Part shown: positions 33,935-42,308 of the stretch, one piece after another
Numbering within the stretch: position 1 is the first letter of the stretch
How the letters are laid out: each line of letters begins with the position of its first letter
Origin: Planctomicrobium piriforme
Lineage (GTDB): Bacteria; Planctomycetota; Planctomycetia; Planctomycetales; Planctomycetaceae
Assembly: GCF_900113665.1 (NCBI RefSeq)
Contig: NZ_FOQD01000005.1
Location: forward strand, 248,001-312,000
Length of the DNA: 64,000 nucleotides
Reading direction: 5' to 3'
Program-made: the position numbers and the translations under genes
Notes under the pieces: model-generated
Database searches by the model: none
Told to the model about the DNA's origin: nothing
The model's input: the letters and a program-made list of their open reading frames with translations, nothing else

Positions 33935-35626
33935 TTACTTCGACGCTTCCGCTTCATCTTTTTTCGCACCAATCGCGAACAGGGTCGACTTGTTAGCGAT
34001 GTACAGAATGTTGTTAGCGACGACAGGCGTGCTGTAGACCGAGTTCGCACAGGAGACTTCGGCGACCTGCTCGCTCTTCGGAGAGAGTTTGAAGATCGCA
34101 ATGTCTCCGTCTTCGTCACCAATATAAACCTTGCCGTCGGCGATCATCGGCGAGCCCCAGGCGGCCGCGAACATGTCGTAGTTCCACTTCGATTTGCCGG
34201 TCTTCGCGTCCAGGCAGTGGAAGATCCCTGAGAAGTCGGCAATGAACAGCAGGTCATCCTTGATAGCGACCGTGCCGCAGGTGCGGTGCATCTCTTCCTC
34301 GAAATCGACCTCACCGTTGCCGTTCGTATCGTCGCCGACATAGTGCCAGACAACGGCCGAATTCGGATTGGGAATCGCCTTTTCACCCACCGCCGGATTG
34401 ATCGCCTGCAAGCGTCGGGTGCCGTCGTTCTTGTCGACGACCGGCTTGTTGTTCGCATCCACAGCGAGGGTGGGGCTCACGTCTCCGCGCTTCGTCGGAT
34501 CGATGCACCACAGATGGCCGTTCCCTTCGCCGTGTTCCGGATCTTCCCCCACGCCGATGAACACCAGGCCGTCGTAAATCACCGGGGTGCCGATGAGATG
34601 GTTCCGTTCGCTCCGTCCGCTCACCGAGTACTTCGATTCCTTCGGGTTGCAGTCGAACTTCCACAGCAGCTTGCTCTGCCCGGCTCCGTCGCCTTGTGGA
34701 TCAAAGCTGTACAGCCAGCCGTCACCGCCGCCGAACAGTACTTGCGGCTGTCCGCCGATTACGGCGTAGGCCGGCGACGACCATTGACCATGCAGAATGT
34801 TCAATCCCGGCGACTTGTCGCTCCAGAGCACCTTGCCGGTGTCGCGGTTGATTGCAAAGAAGCTCGCCGCATTCGGCGCGGGAATGTTGGTGTGCGATTC
34901 GTCCACGCCATTGGAAGTATTCACAAACAGCACGTCGCCGACGCAGGTGAGCGAGCAGTTACACATGTTGTGCTGGGAAACGCCCAGCATCCCCATCATG
35001 TCATACTTCCAGAGGACATCCGCTTCGTCACGGTTTTCGTTGTCTTCCGCGCGAAACGGGCCGTCGTTCTCGCCGTCGTGAAAGCCTTCGGCATCGAGAC
35101 AGACCACTTCGCCGCGGCTGCTCACATACCACACTCGTTCGCCGTCGATGAACACCGACGAGCAGATCCCCTGGTCGGGCCAGTCATGCACGCGGCCGGT
35201 CGGCAGCTTCTGGTTGGAATGCTGCCACAAAAACTTGCCGGTCTTCTCGTCGAAGCACAACAGCACGCCCATGTCGACGGTCTTGGGAAACCGGCTCAGG
35301 TAGGCGTGGTGATTATTGCTGCCGACGTACACTTTGCCGTTGCCGATCACCGGATTACCGTAGCTCTGAGAGCCGAGCGCCGCCGACCACAGAATGTTTT
35401 CGCCGGAGCCGACGTCCCATTCCGTGGGCAGGTCTTTCGCCGACGGCGTGTTGTTCTTGTGGCTCCAGCCCGCCCATTGCGGCCAGTCGAGTTTGCCGAC
35501 CTGCATCTGGGCGATTTCTTCGAGCGCCATGGCAGTCGGATCTTCTGCCTGGGCGGCATTCGTCAGCAGCGCCGGGGCGAGCAGGGTCGACAGGCAAAGC
35601 GAGGCGGTGAAAAGTCGACGAATCAT
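33935..35626 (-). CDS. PQQ-binding-like beta-propeller protein, secreted
   Basis: 563 residues from the ATG at 35626 (TGAGGA upstream; the TTG at 35638 is less likely). A signal peptide ends near ANAAQA-like NAAQAED. Propeller blades are marked by repeats such as GNPVIGNGKVYVGSNNH, TGKFLWQHS, SPAYAVIGGQPQVLFGGGDGWLYSFDP, GTPVIYDGLVFIGVG, and GSPMIADGKVYIGDEDGDIAIF. No catalytic dehydrogenase residues were recognised, so this is probably a structural or binding propeller rather than a PQQ enzyme. A second propeller gene lies immediately upstream. Confidence 0.9.
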   Translation of the reverse strand: MIRRLFTASLCLSTLLAPALLTNAAQAEDPTAMALEEIAQMQVGKLDWPQWAGWSHKNNTPSAKDLPTEWDVGSGENILWSAALGSQSYGNPVIGNGKVYVGSNNHHAYLSRFPKTVDMGVLLCFDEKTGKFLWQHSNQKLPTGRVHDWPDQGICSSVFIDGERVWYVSSRGEVVCLDAEGFHDGENDGPFRAEDNENRDEADVLWKYDMMGMLGVSQHNMCNCSLTCVGDVLFVNTSNGVDESHTNIPAPNAASFFAINRDTGKVLWSDKSPGLNILHGQWSSPAYAVIGGQPQVLFGGGDGWLYSFDPQGDGAGQSKLLWKFDCNPKESKYSVSGRSERNHLIGTPVIYDGLVFIGVGEDPEHGEGNGHLWCIDPTKRGDVSPTLAVDANNKPVVDKNDGTRRLQAINPAVGEKAIPNPNSAVVWHYVGDDTNGNGEVDFEEEMHRTCGTVAIKDDLLFIADFSGIFHCLDAKTGKSKWNYDMFAAAWGSPMIADGKVYIGDEDGDIAIFKLSPKSEQVAEVSCANSVYSTPVVANNILYIANKSTLFAIGAKKDEAEASK

Positions 35627-35685
35627 CGGTTTCCTCAATACAAAAAGCGTAGGAAGTTCGAAGGAGTCTTAGTCTCCGTTCGATT

Positions 35686-38253
35686 TCACTCGCTGGCGTT
35701 ACGCGTGACAGTCAGGTTGTCGTAAAAGAATTCGCCGTCCTTGGTGTTCCCGAACAGGCCGGGGCTGCCCTTGGAGTTCGGCTCGATGTCTTCGGCCAGC
35801 ACCGTCCACTCTTCAGGCTCGGTTTCGGCTTTCGGCCAGATCTTGCCTCGAACGACGACTTTGTCCCCCTCGTTCGACGTTTTGATTTTCATGGTGAACC
35901 AGGTTTCCGGCTTCCATTGGAATGGCACCGAGGACGAAAAACGATTCAATTGCGGTGTCCAGGTGCGGAGCTGCACCTGCTGCGACGCTCCCATCAGGTC
36001 GAATGTGTACCGCTGGCCGATCAGCCCGGCATCCGGCAGTTTATTCTGACGAGAAAAGCTGAGCACGTCGGCCTGGACCGTGTAGTCGTGCAGGTCCGTC
36101 GGCCCCATCCAGCCCTGGCTGCGGGTTCCCTTTGGGATGGTCGTGATCTTGCACATCACGCCGTTGCCATCGATCTTCCGCGGCCCTTTCTGGACGGACA
36201 ATTTCGGCTCGGCAACCACTTCGTCGCCGTTGCCGGTCTTGCGGTCCCAGGTCGACCAGGTGAAGCTCCCCAGCACCCCTTCATCGACGAGTTTCTGCAG
36301 TCCTTTGTCGAACTTGGCTTTGCAGTCATCAATGGTCTTGGGCTTGTCGGTGCCTTCGGCCAGATTGAGGAACGTCAGGAAGTTCTTCCACCGCTGCTGC
36401 GGCGTCGAATCGTCAAAGTCACGTTTGGGACCGAAGTTCGCGAACTCGGTCATCATGTAGATATACAGGTCGCCGGTCTGGGGATCTTCGGCTCGCAGTT
36501 TCGACAGCAGATCCCAGTCGAGCGGAACATGCCGGTAAGCACAGCCAACCCAGGTTTGGGGAATCTGGCCGTCGTTGAAATCGAACGACCAGTTCAGATC
36601 GGGGATGACGCGGAGGCGAGCTTGCCCTTCCACGTCTTTGAACTTTGCGGAGACCAGCACCCCTTCGTGCTTCGTCTGGCTGGCTGGAATCGTATACCGT
36701 CCGTCCGTTCCGACCGTGCCCGGCCCTTCGACCTCGAACTTGAGTTCGTCCGCATGGGCATTCCGCAGGTACTGCCCTTTGGCGTTGTACAGCCGGGCAT
36801 GAAACGCCTGCCGCGTCCCAGGCTTGAGCAGCGATTCCACTGGCACCAGTTCCAATTGCGCTGGTTTCTCATCGAGTGCGATATGCGCCTCCTGCGGCAG
36901 CGGCGGCAATGTGGCGGCCTCCCCCGGATGATCCGGCAGGCCAATGCAGTACATGTGGCCGGTCGTCGGGATATAGATCTTGCCGTTTGCGGCAATCGGC
37001 GAACCGTAGCATTCTTCGCCGCGCGGGAACCGGTACTTCGTGATGATCTCCGCCCCGTTCTCGGTCGGTTTCATCACATAACCGCGGCCGTTGACTTCGT
37101 TGACGTACATCTTGCCGTCGGCGTAAAGAATGTTCGCCCGCTGCATCGTTCCCAGAGGAATGGAATCGCCGATCGCTTCGCCTGTTTCAGCGTTCAGGCA
37201 GTACATCTTGGAACGGTCGTCCACGAAATAGATGCGGCCTTCGATCATGATGGGCGACGAGCGACCGACGGCGTATTCCGGCTTCTTCCAGATTGCGCCG
37301 GTCTTGGAAATGTCTCCTCGCAGAGTCGCGTCCAGACAGACAATCGACCCCATTGTGGTCGAGTCGAGATTCTCTTCAGAGTGCCCGCAGTACACCCGAT
37401 TGCCGTAGATCAGCGGCGTGGTGTTGATGCCGTGAGCCGACATGTAGTAGCTCCACAGCTTCTTGCCGGTTCGCGGCTGAAAACTGTGAATCGCGCCGTC
37501 ACCGCCGCCGCACACCATCTGCAGTTCACCGTCGATAACGCCAATGACAGGGGCACTATAGGTCGTGTCTTCCGGCAGCGGACGAGTCCCCTCATACCAC
37601 ACCGGCTGGCCGTTCGACTTGTCCATCGCCAGGAAGCGGTGGTTCGGGCGGGCTTGATCTCCCCAACCCGTCGCAACCGCGCTGATGATCACGTTCCCTT
37701 CGTGAACGACGGGATAGTTGGTCCGTCCCCCGTACGTCGTCAGGAACCCGAACTCTTCGCTCAGCGAATGGTCCCAGACGAGCTTCCCGGTCTTGCCATT
37801 GAGACAGCAGAAATACCCGCAGACCCCCTGTGCATAGACGTTGCCCGATTCCGGATCGGCCACCACGCTCGACCACCCCACTCGTTCGATGGGGACATCG
37901 CTCAAATACACGTTGAAGTCGTATTCCCACACCGCGTCGCCGGTGTTGGCGTCGAGACAGACGACTTTCTCGCCCGTTTTCGCGATCTCTTCCGGAAAGC
38001 TGTTGGTGATCAGATACAGCCGGCCGTCGAGTAGAACCGGAGTGGAACGGCTGCTGATCGCAGTTTTCCAGAGCAGGTTGCTCCCCTCGCCCCCTTTGGC
38101 GTCCCACTTCTCTGGCAATCCAGTTTCTGGTGAGACGCCGGTGAACCGAGGACCGACCCAATACGGCCAGTCGGCGGCGACCGCAGTCGAGGGAGTGCCG
38201 GTCAAGCAGGACACCGTGGCGGAAAAGCAAACGGCCAACAGCAAACGCTTCAT
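35686..38253 (-). CDS. PQQ-like beta-propeller protein with C-terminal beta-sandwich
   Basis: 855 residues from the ATG at 38253 (MKRLLLAVCFSATVSCL, signal peptide). The first half is a propeller (STPVLLDGRLYLITNSF, DANTGDAVWEYDFNVYL, HEGNVIISAVATGWG, SSPIMIEGRIYFVDD, GSPIAANGKIYIPTTGH). From about residue 520 a different part follows: an Ig-like segment (KHEGVLVSAKFKDVEGQARLRV) and a carbohydrate-binding-like beta-sandwich (DYTVQADVLSFSRQNK, ...KTSNEGDKVVVRGKIWP, GLFGNTKDGEFFYDNLTV). A likely periplasmic or surface protein. It appears to share a transcript with the next propeller gene. Confidence 0.88.
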   Translation of the reverse strand: MKRLLLAVCFSATVSCLTGTPSTAVAADWPYWVGPRFTGVSPETGLPEKWDAKGGEGSNLLWKTAISSRSTPVLLDGRLYLITNSFPEEIAKTGEKVVCLDANTGDAVWEYDFNVYLSDVPIERVGWSSVVADPESGNVYAQGVCGYFCCLNGKTGKLVWDHSLSEEFGFLTTYGGRTNYPVVHEGNVIISAVATGWGDQARPNHRFLAMDKSNGQPVWYEGTRPLPEDTTYSAPVIGVIDGELQMVCGGGDGAIHSFQPRTGKKLWSYYMSAHGINTTPLIYGNRVYCGHSEENLDSTTMGSIVCLDATLRGDISKTGAIWKKPEYAVGRSSPIMIEGRIYFVDDRSKMYCLNAETGEAIGDSIPLGTMQRANILYADGKMYVNEVNGRGYVMKPTENGAEIITKYRFPRGEECYGSPIAANGKIYIPTTGHMYCIGLPDHPGEAATLPPLPQEAHIALDEKPAQLELVPVESLLKPGTRQAFHARLYNAKGQYLRNAHADELKFEVEGPGTVGTDGRYTIPASQTKHEGVLVSAKFKDVEGQARLRVIPDLNWSFDFNDGQIPQTWVGCAYRHVPLDWDLLSKLRAEDPQTGDLYIYMMTEFANFGPKRDFDDSTPQQRWKNFLTFLNLAEGTDKPKTIDDCKAKFDKGLQKLVDEGVLGSFTWSTWDRKTGNGDEVVAEPKLSVQKGPRKIDGNGVMCKITTIPKGTRSQGWMGPTDLHDYTVQADVLSFSRQNKLPDAGLIGQRYTFDLMGASQQVQLRTWTPQLNRFSSSVPFQWKPETWFTMKIKTSNEGDKVVVRGKIWPKAETEPEEWTVLAEDIEPNSKGSPGLFGNTKDGEFFYDNLTVTRNASE

Positions 38254-38597
38254 GAGCAAGCTCGTCTGTGCTAGTGCCTGGCGTCGCAGGTTTCGGGCGA
38301 AATCGCCAGCTTGCTGGAGCTTCGCGGAAACGTGCCGGGCCGGGTAACTGAGGATCAAATCGAAGGCGGCAACCATGCCTGTTCAGGCGGGATCAGTCTG
38401 TGACAGTCGCATCCATGTTGATTTTTACGATAGTCGACACCACGCTCAGCGGCAAGTTGCCGATTGCAGGCGACATTGAAACTGCCAGCGGTATTCCAAA
38501 TGGCATACCGCTCAATTCACCACGATTTCCCGTGACTTCCGCGTTCCGATGACGGTTTCGTCATTTGGCTTCATCGACTTTTTCAACAGGACAGCGC
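38254..38597. other. Divergent intergenic region upstream of propeller and DUF2071 genes
   Basis: 344 bp without a convincing gene. The only clear structure is the dyad at 38487-38512. No confident -10/-35 pair was found. Confidence 0.4.
38487..38512. promoter_or_regulatory. Perfect dyad AGCGGTAT-N10-ATACCGCT
   Basis: Eight-base arms with ten bases between, 86 bp before the DUF2071 start and 234 bp before the divergent propeller start. The spacing of one helical turn between arm edges suits a dimeric repressor; the regulator is unknown. Confidence 0.45.
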
Positions 38598-39362
38598 ATG
38601 TCCGGTTCCAGCTCCATTCTCGACATTCCCTTTTCCCGCCGGCTGGCAATGCGGGAGCGCCCGGCAGACGAGCCTGTCATGCGGCAGTCCTGGCGGAACC
38701 TGTTATTCCTCCACTGGCGTATTGAACCCGCGGTGATTCAGCGTCTGCTTCCGGCCGGGCTGACTGTCGACGTCTTCGACGGGTCAGCCTGGATCGGCAT
38801 CGTCCCTTTTCAGATGAGGAAGATCCGGCCCGTCTGGTCGCCGTCGGTTCCCTGGATCTCGAACTTTCTGGAACTCAACGTCCGGACCTACGCCGTGGAT
38901 CGCAATGGAACGCCGGGCGTCTGGTTCTTCTCGCTGGACGCCAACCGCTGGCTGGCCGTGCAAGTCGCCCGAAGCTGGTTTCATCTCCCCTACCACTGGG
39001 CCAGCATGCAGTGCGAGGAAGCGGAAGGAGGGTTCAAGTATGCGAGCCGTCGAAAGAATGACTCGCAACAGGCAAGCCGCTTTCAGTGGTCGCCACAGGG
39101 AATCCCCGGCCCGGCTCAGTTGGAAACACTGGACTTCTTCCTGATCGAGCGTTACGTCCTCTTCGCCGAACTGGCGAAAGGCGCCCTGTCGACTGGTCAG
39201 GTCTGGCATGCCCCGTATCAGGTTCAGCCTGCTCGACTCGATGCCTGGAGCGACGAATTGCTCGCCGCCAATGGCCTGCCGGCAGTTTCTCGGCCGCCAG
39301 ATCACGTTGCCGCTTCTCCAGGCGTTGATGTGGACGTTTTCGGCCTGAAGCCTGTGGCTTAA
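38598..39362 (+). CDS. DUF2071 (YqjF-like) family protein
   Basis: 254 residues from the ATG at 38598 (AGGACA upstream). It has the DUF2071 pattern: RQSWRNLLFLHWRIEPAVIQRLLPAGLTVDVFDGSAWIGIVPFQMRKIRP near the N-terminus (positions about 30-80), NFLELNVRTYAVDRNGTPGVWFFSLDANR in the middle and HAPYQVQPA near the end. The biochemical role of the family is unknown. Confidence 0.9.
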   Translation: MSGSSSILDIPFSRRLAMRERPADEPVMRQSWRNLLFLHWRIEPAVIQRLLPAGLTVDVFDGSAWIGIVPFQMRKIRPVWSPSVPWISNFLELNVRTYAVDRNGTPGVWFFSLDANRWLAVQVARSWFHLPYHWASMQCEEAEGGFKYASRRKNDSQQASRFQWSPQGIPGPAQLETLDFFLIERYVLFAELAKGALSTGQVWHAPYQVQPARLDAWSDELLAANGLPAVSRPPDHVAASPGVDVDVFGLKPVA

Positions 39363-39413
39363 TGCGAAGCTGCGCGGGCCGATGGATACCAACTGTCCAG
39401 GTGCCGGGGAAAG

Positions 39414-39429
39414 TGGCACAACCATTGCA
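39414..39429 (+). promoter_or_regulatory. Sigma-54 promoter of amtB
   Basis: TGGCAC-AACCA-TTGCA is an exact match to the -24/-12 consensus with correct spacing, 127 bp before the amtB ATG. Nitrogen-limitation control through RpoN and an NtrC-type activator is the natural reading. Confidence 0.85.
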
Positions 39430-39555
39430 AGTTCTACAAACGGATTCAGCCATGTGGGGTCACGGACGATTGTGAAGACCGCGCGACAACGGAGTTGCGG
39501 CTGCGGATTGTCCATATGGCGAAGCGCTTACCACCCCTTAATTTGAAGAAGGTCC

Positions 39556-40986
39556 ATGAAACACTGTTTGCTTGTGGGAGCCCTTTTTGCGGCTCTGGTC
39601 GCCTGTTTTTCGTCACCCGTTCAACTTTATGCCCAGGAGGAAAAACCAGCTGAACCGCAAACTCAGATGCAGGCTCCGGAAGAGCCTGCTCCCGCCGCCG
39701 AAGCCCCTGCCGAGGTTCCCCCTCTCGATGCAGGCAAGGTGGCCTGGATGCTGACTTCTTCAGCACTCGTGCTGTTTATGACAGCACCGGGACTCGCCCT
39801 GTTCTACGGCGGACTCGTCCGCAAGAAAAATATTTTGGGCGTAATGATGCAGTGTTTCTTCCTGATGGGCCTGATGACGGTTCTTTGGGCAGTCGTCGGT
39901 TACAGTTGGGCATTCGGCGGCACAAACCCGTACATCGGGAACTTCGACTTCGTGCTCCTGAAGGGCGTGATTGCCGGCCCGGACCGGTTGCTCGAAGCCG
40001 CCGGCAACGACATGCTGTTCTGCGTTTTCCAGGGGATGTTCTTCATCATCACCCCGGCCCTGATCTGCGGTGCTTTTGCTGAACGCATGAAGTTCAGCAC
40101 AATGGCCGTGTTCTCGGTCCTCTGGGCACTGCTCGTGTACTGTCCGATCGCCCACTGGGTCTGGTCGACGCCAGGCTGGTTGAACGTCTTTAATCCCGAT
40201 GCCAAGTTCCCGGGTCTCGATTTCGCCGGCGGAACCGTCGTGCATATCAGCTCAGGCGTTTCGGCCTTGATCTGTGCACTCCTGATCGGCAAACGCGTTG
40301 GCTTCGGCAAAGAGCCAATGCCCCCGCACAACCTCACCTACACCTGCATCGGCGCCGCCATGCTGTGGGTGGGCTGGTTCGGCTTCAACGGGGGAAGTGC
40401 CCTCGCTGCTGACAAGTGGGCCGTCAACGCATTTCTGGCCACACACTTTGCCGCTGCTGCCGGCGTGCTGGGCTGGGTCTTCGCGGAATGGATTGGCCAC
40501 GGCAAACCGACCACTCTCGGCGCCTGCTCAGGTGCTGTCGCTGGTCTCGTCTGCATTACGCCCGCTGCCGGAGCAGTTGATCCGATCCAGGGCCTCATTC
40601 TGGGCCTGGCTGCCGGGGTCGTTTGTTACCTCGCCTGTACGAAGCTGAAGAATGCCCTCGGTTACGACGATTCGCTGGACGCCTTCGGCGTGCACGGTGT
40701 CGGCGGAACGCTGGGCGCCATCCTGACCGGCGTGTTCGCCAACAAGGCGATTACCGCCGGCATTGGTCCCTTCAAGGACGGCCTGGGCGGCGTGCTGGAA
40801 GGCAATCCTCAGCAGCTCGTCAATCAGCTCGTCGGCATCGGCTGCTCCATGGGGCTGGCCATCGTCGGCACGTTCATCCTGCTCAAGCTGCTCGATGCGA
40901 CCATGGGTCTCCGCGTCAGCCAGGACGACGAAATCCAGGGCCTGGACCTGAGCCAGCATGGTGAAGAAGGCTACATCTTCCTCTAG
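39556..40986 (+). CDS. amtB: Ammonium transporter
   Basis: 476 residues. A cleavable signal peptide and a Pro/Glu/Ala-rich linker (residues about 27-56) precede the channel. Amt motifs follow: ALFYGGLVRKKN, FVFQGMFF-like CVFQGMFFIITPALICGAFAERM, the first pore His230 in AGGTVVHISSGVSAL, WVGWFGFNGGSAL, and the second pore His380 in DAFGVHGVGGT. The C-terminal tail ends in LSQHGEEGYIFL. It conducts ammonium across the cytoplasmic membrane and is normally gated by the P-II protein encoded directly downstream. Confidence 0.97.
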   Translation: MKHCLLVGALFAALVACFSSPVQLYAQEEKPAEPQTQMQAPEEPAPAAEAPAEVPPLDAGKVAWMLTSSALVLFMTAPGLALFYGGLVRKKNILGVMMQCFFLMGLMTVLWAVVGYSWAFGGTNPYIGNFDFVLLKGVIAGPDRLLEAAGNDMLFCVFQGMFFIITPALICGAFAERMKFSTMAVFSVLWALLVYCPIAHWVWSTPGWLNVFNPDAKFPGLDFAGGTVVHISSGVSALICALLIGKRVGFGKEPMPPHNLTYTCIGAAMLWVGWFGFNGGSALAADKWAVNAFLATHFAAAAGVLGWVFAEWIGHGKPTTLGACSGAVAGLVCITPAAGAVDPIQGLILGLAAGVVCYLACTKLKNALGYDDSLDAFGVHGVGGTLGAILTGVFANKAITAGIGPFKDGLGGVLEGNPQQLVNQLVGIGCSMGLAIVGTFILLKLLDATMGLRVSQDDEIQGLDLSQHGEEGYIFL

Positions 40987-40998
40987 GCGATTAGGTCG

Positions 40999-41081
40999 GA
41001 CGGGAGGCCTTTGGGCCTCCCGTCGCAATCTGTCAGATGGTCTCAAACCACTTCGCCGCGGGTGGCCTGCACGCGGCGAAG
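40999..41081 (+). terminator. Two hairpins between amtB and the first P-II gene
   Basis: Hairpin 1: GACGGGAGGCC-TTTG-GGCCTCCCGTC (40999-41024). Hairpin 2: CTTCGCCGCG...CGCGGCGAAG (41051-41081). Neither has a proper T-run, so they may attenuate, process or stabilise an amtB-glnK transcript rather than fully end it. Confidence 0.5.
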
Positions 41082-41217
41082 TCTGGCCACCGCTCTGTAT
41101 TTATTCGCGGAAACTTTTTTAGATCATTGCAGCTCTGGGCAAAGCAGCACACTTGACTCACTCCTGGCTCTGAGCCACAGTGGAAAGGTGCGCTCATTAT
41201 CGCAAAAGGACAGATTC

Positions 41218-41556
41218 ATGAAGAAGATCGAAGCGATCATCCGGCACTTTAAGCTCGAAGAGGTCAAGGACGCTCTCACGGCTGCCGGGATCTCCGGGAT
41301 GACCGTCTCGGAAGTGCGAGGTTTTGGGCGCCAGAAGGGTCATAAGGAGCAATACCGGGGCGCTGAGTACACCGTCGATTTCCTTCCCAAAGTGAAGATG
41401 GAAGTCGTCGTTTCCGATGGGGATCTGCAGACCGCTGTCGACGCCATTTTGAAGACCGCCCGTACCGGCCAGATCGGCGACGGAAAAATCTTCATCAGCG
41501 AACTGCAGGAAGCCATCCGCATCCGTACCGGCGAAACCGGCAGCGAATCGCTCTAG
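41218..41556 (+). CDS. glnK: P-II family nitrogen regulator
   Basis: 112 residues from the ATG at 41218 (AAAGGA upstream; earlier in-frame codons are not conserved). Canonical P-II: MKKIEAIIRHFKLEEVKDAL, the T-loop RGFGRQKGHKEQYRGAEYTVDFLPK with the uridylylatable Tyr51, and the B-loop TGQIGDGKIFI. It binds ATP/ADP and 2-oxoglutarate and blocks AmtB when nitrogen is plentiful. Its position after amtB supports a GlnK role. Confidence 0.95.
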   Translation: MKKIEAIIRHFKLEEVKDALTAAGISGMTVSEVRGFGRQKGHKEQYRGAEYTVDFLPKVKMEVVVSDGDLQTAVDAILKTARTGQIGDGKIFISELQEAIRIRTGETGSESL

Positions 41557-41664
41557 GCAGCGATCGTTCGCCGACTTCGTCCGAGAACACGTCCGTGTCG
41601 TCAGGCCAGTGTTCTCTTTCGTCTCCAATTATGACCTTTTGATGAATAGAAGCAGGTTCCTTGA

Positions 41665-42003
41665 ATGAAGAAGATTGAAGCAATTATCCGTCACTACAAG
41701 CTTGAGGAAGTCAAAACTGCCCTGACGGCCGCTGGCATCGTCGGCATGACGGTCAGCGAAGTGCGCGGCTTCGGACGGCAGCGCGGACATAAGGAACAGT
41801 ATCGCGGTGCGGAATACACCGTCGACTTCCTCCCCAAGCTGAAGCTCGAAGTCGTGGTGAACGACGCCGACCTCAGCAAGGCCGTCACTGCGATCACCGA
41901 ATCCGCCCGCACCGGTCGGGTCGGCGACGGAAAACTGTTCATCACAGAAATCTCCGACGTCATCCGCATCCGCACCGGCGAGTCCGGCGGCGAAGCGATC
42001 TGA
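41665..42003 (+). CDS. glnB: Second P-II family nitrogen regulator
   Basis: 112 residues, about 75-80 percent identical by eye to the preceding P-II protein, with Tyr51 and the TGRVGDGKLFI B-loop intact. It is a tandem duplicate. The divergent positions cluster outside the T-loop (for example VVVNDADLSKAVTAITESA against VVVSDGDLQTAVDAILKTA), so both should bind the same small ligands. A GAGAACAC...GTGTTCTC hairpin lies in the gap between the two. A strong terminator ends the unit. Which copy is GlnK and which GlnB cannot be settled from sequence. Confidence 0.95.
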   Translation: MKKIEAIIRHYKLEEVKTALTAAGIVGMTVSEVRGFGRQRGHKEQYRGAEYTVDFLPKLKLEVVVNDADLSKAVTAITESARTGRVGDGKLFITEISDVIRIRTGESGGEAI

Positions 42004-42108
42004 CGTTCCGGCAGCCGTGCGTTCCGTCTCAACAGCTTGCCGGCCACCGGCTGGGCAACGTGTACGCAACGAACTCCGCGGCGGTCATGGGAGATTGTTG
42101 TAACATCA

Positions 42109-42149
42109 ACAGGACATCGATCTTTCGAGATCGATGTCCTGTTTTTTTA
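42109..42149 (+). terminator. Rho-independent terminator of the amtB/P-II unit
   Basis: Perfect 15-bp stem (ACAGGACATCGATCT with AGATCGATGTCCTGT), TTCG tetraloop and a run of seven T residues. Confidence 0.97.
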
Positions 42150-42308
42150 TGGGCTGCGAACGCCTTCTCGCCAGCGACTTCGTTATCTGGATGTAATGTT
42201 CCCTCCTGCCGCCTGAGCTAGGTTTGCGGAACATTCCGGCTGGCGCTGCAGGCTCGAGACCGACTGCGGACAGCCGGTGACGGGTCCGCAGAGCGAGCAG
42301 CGATCTCG

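Noticed and set aside
35917..38034. 705-codon open frame antisense to the second propeller gene
   Set aside because: It lies wholly opposite a gene with a signal peptide and propeller repeats; the translation is Arg/His/Val-rich without motifs, as expected from the complementary strand of G+C-rich coding DNA.
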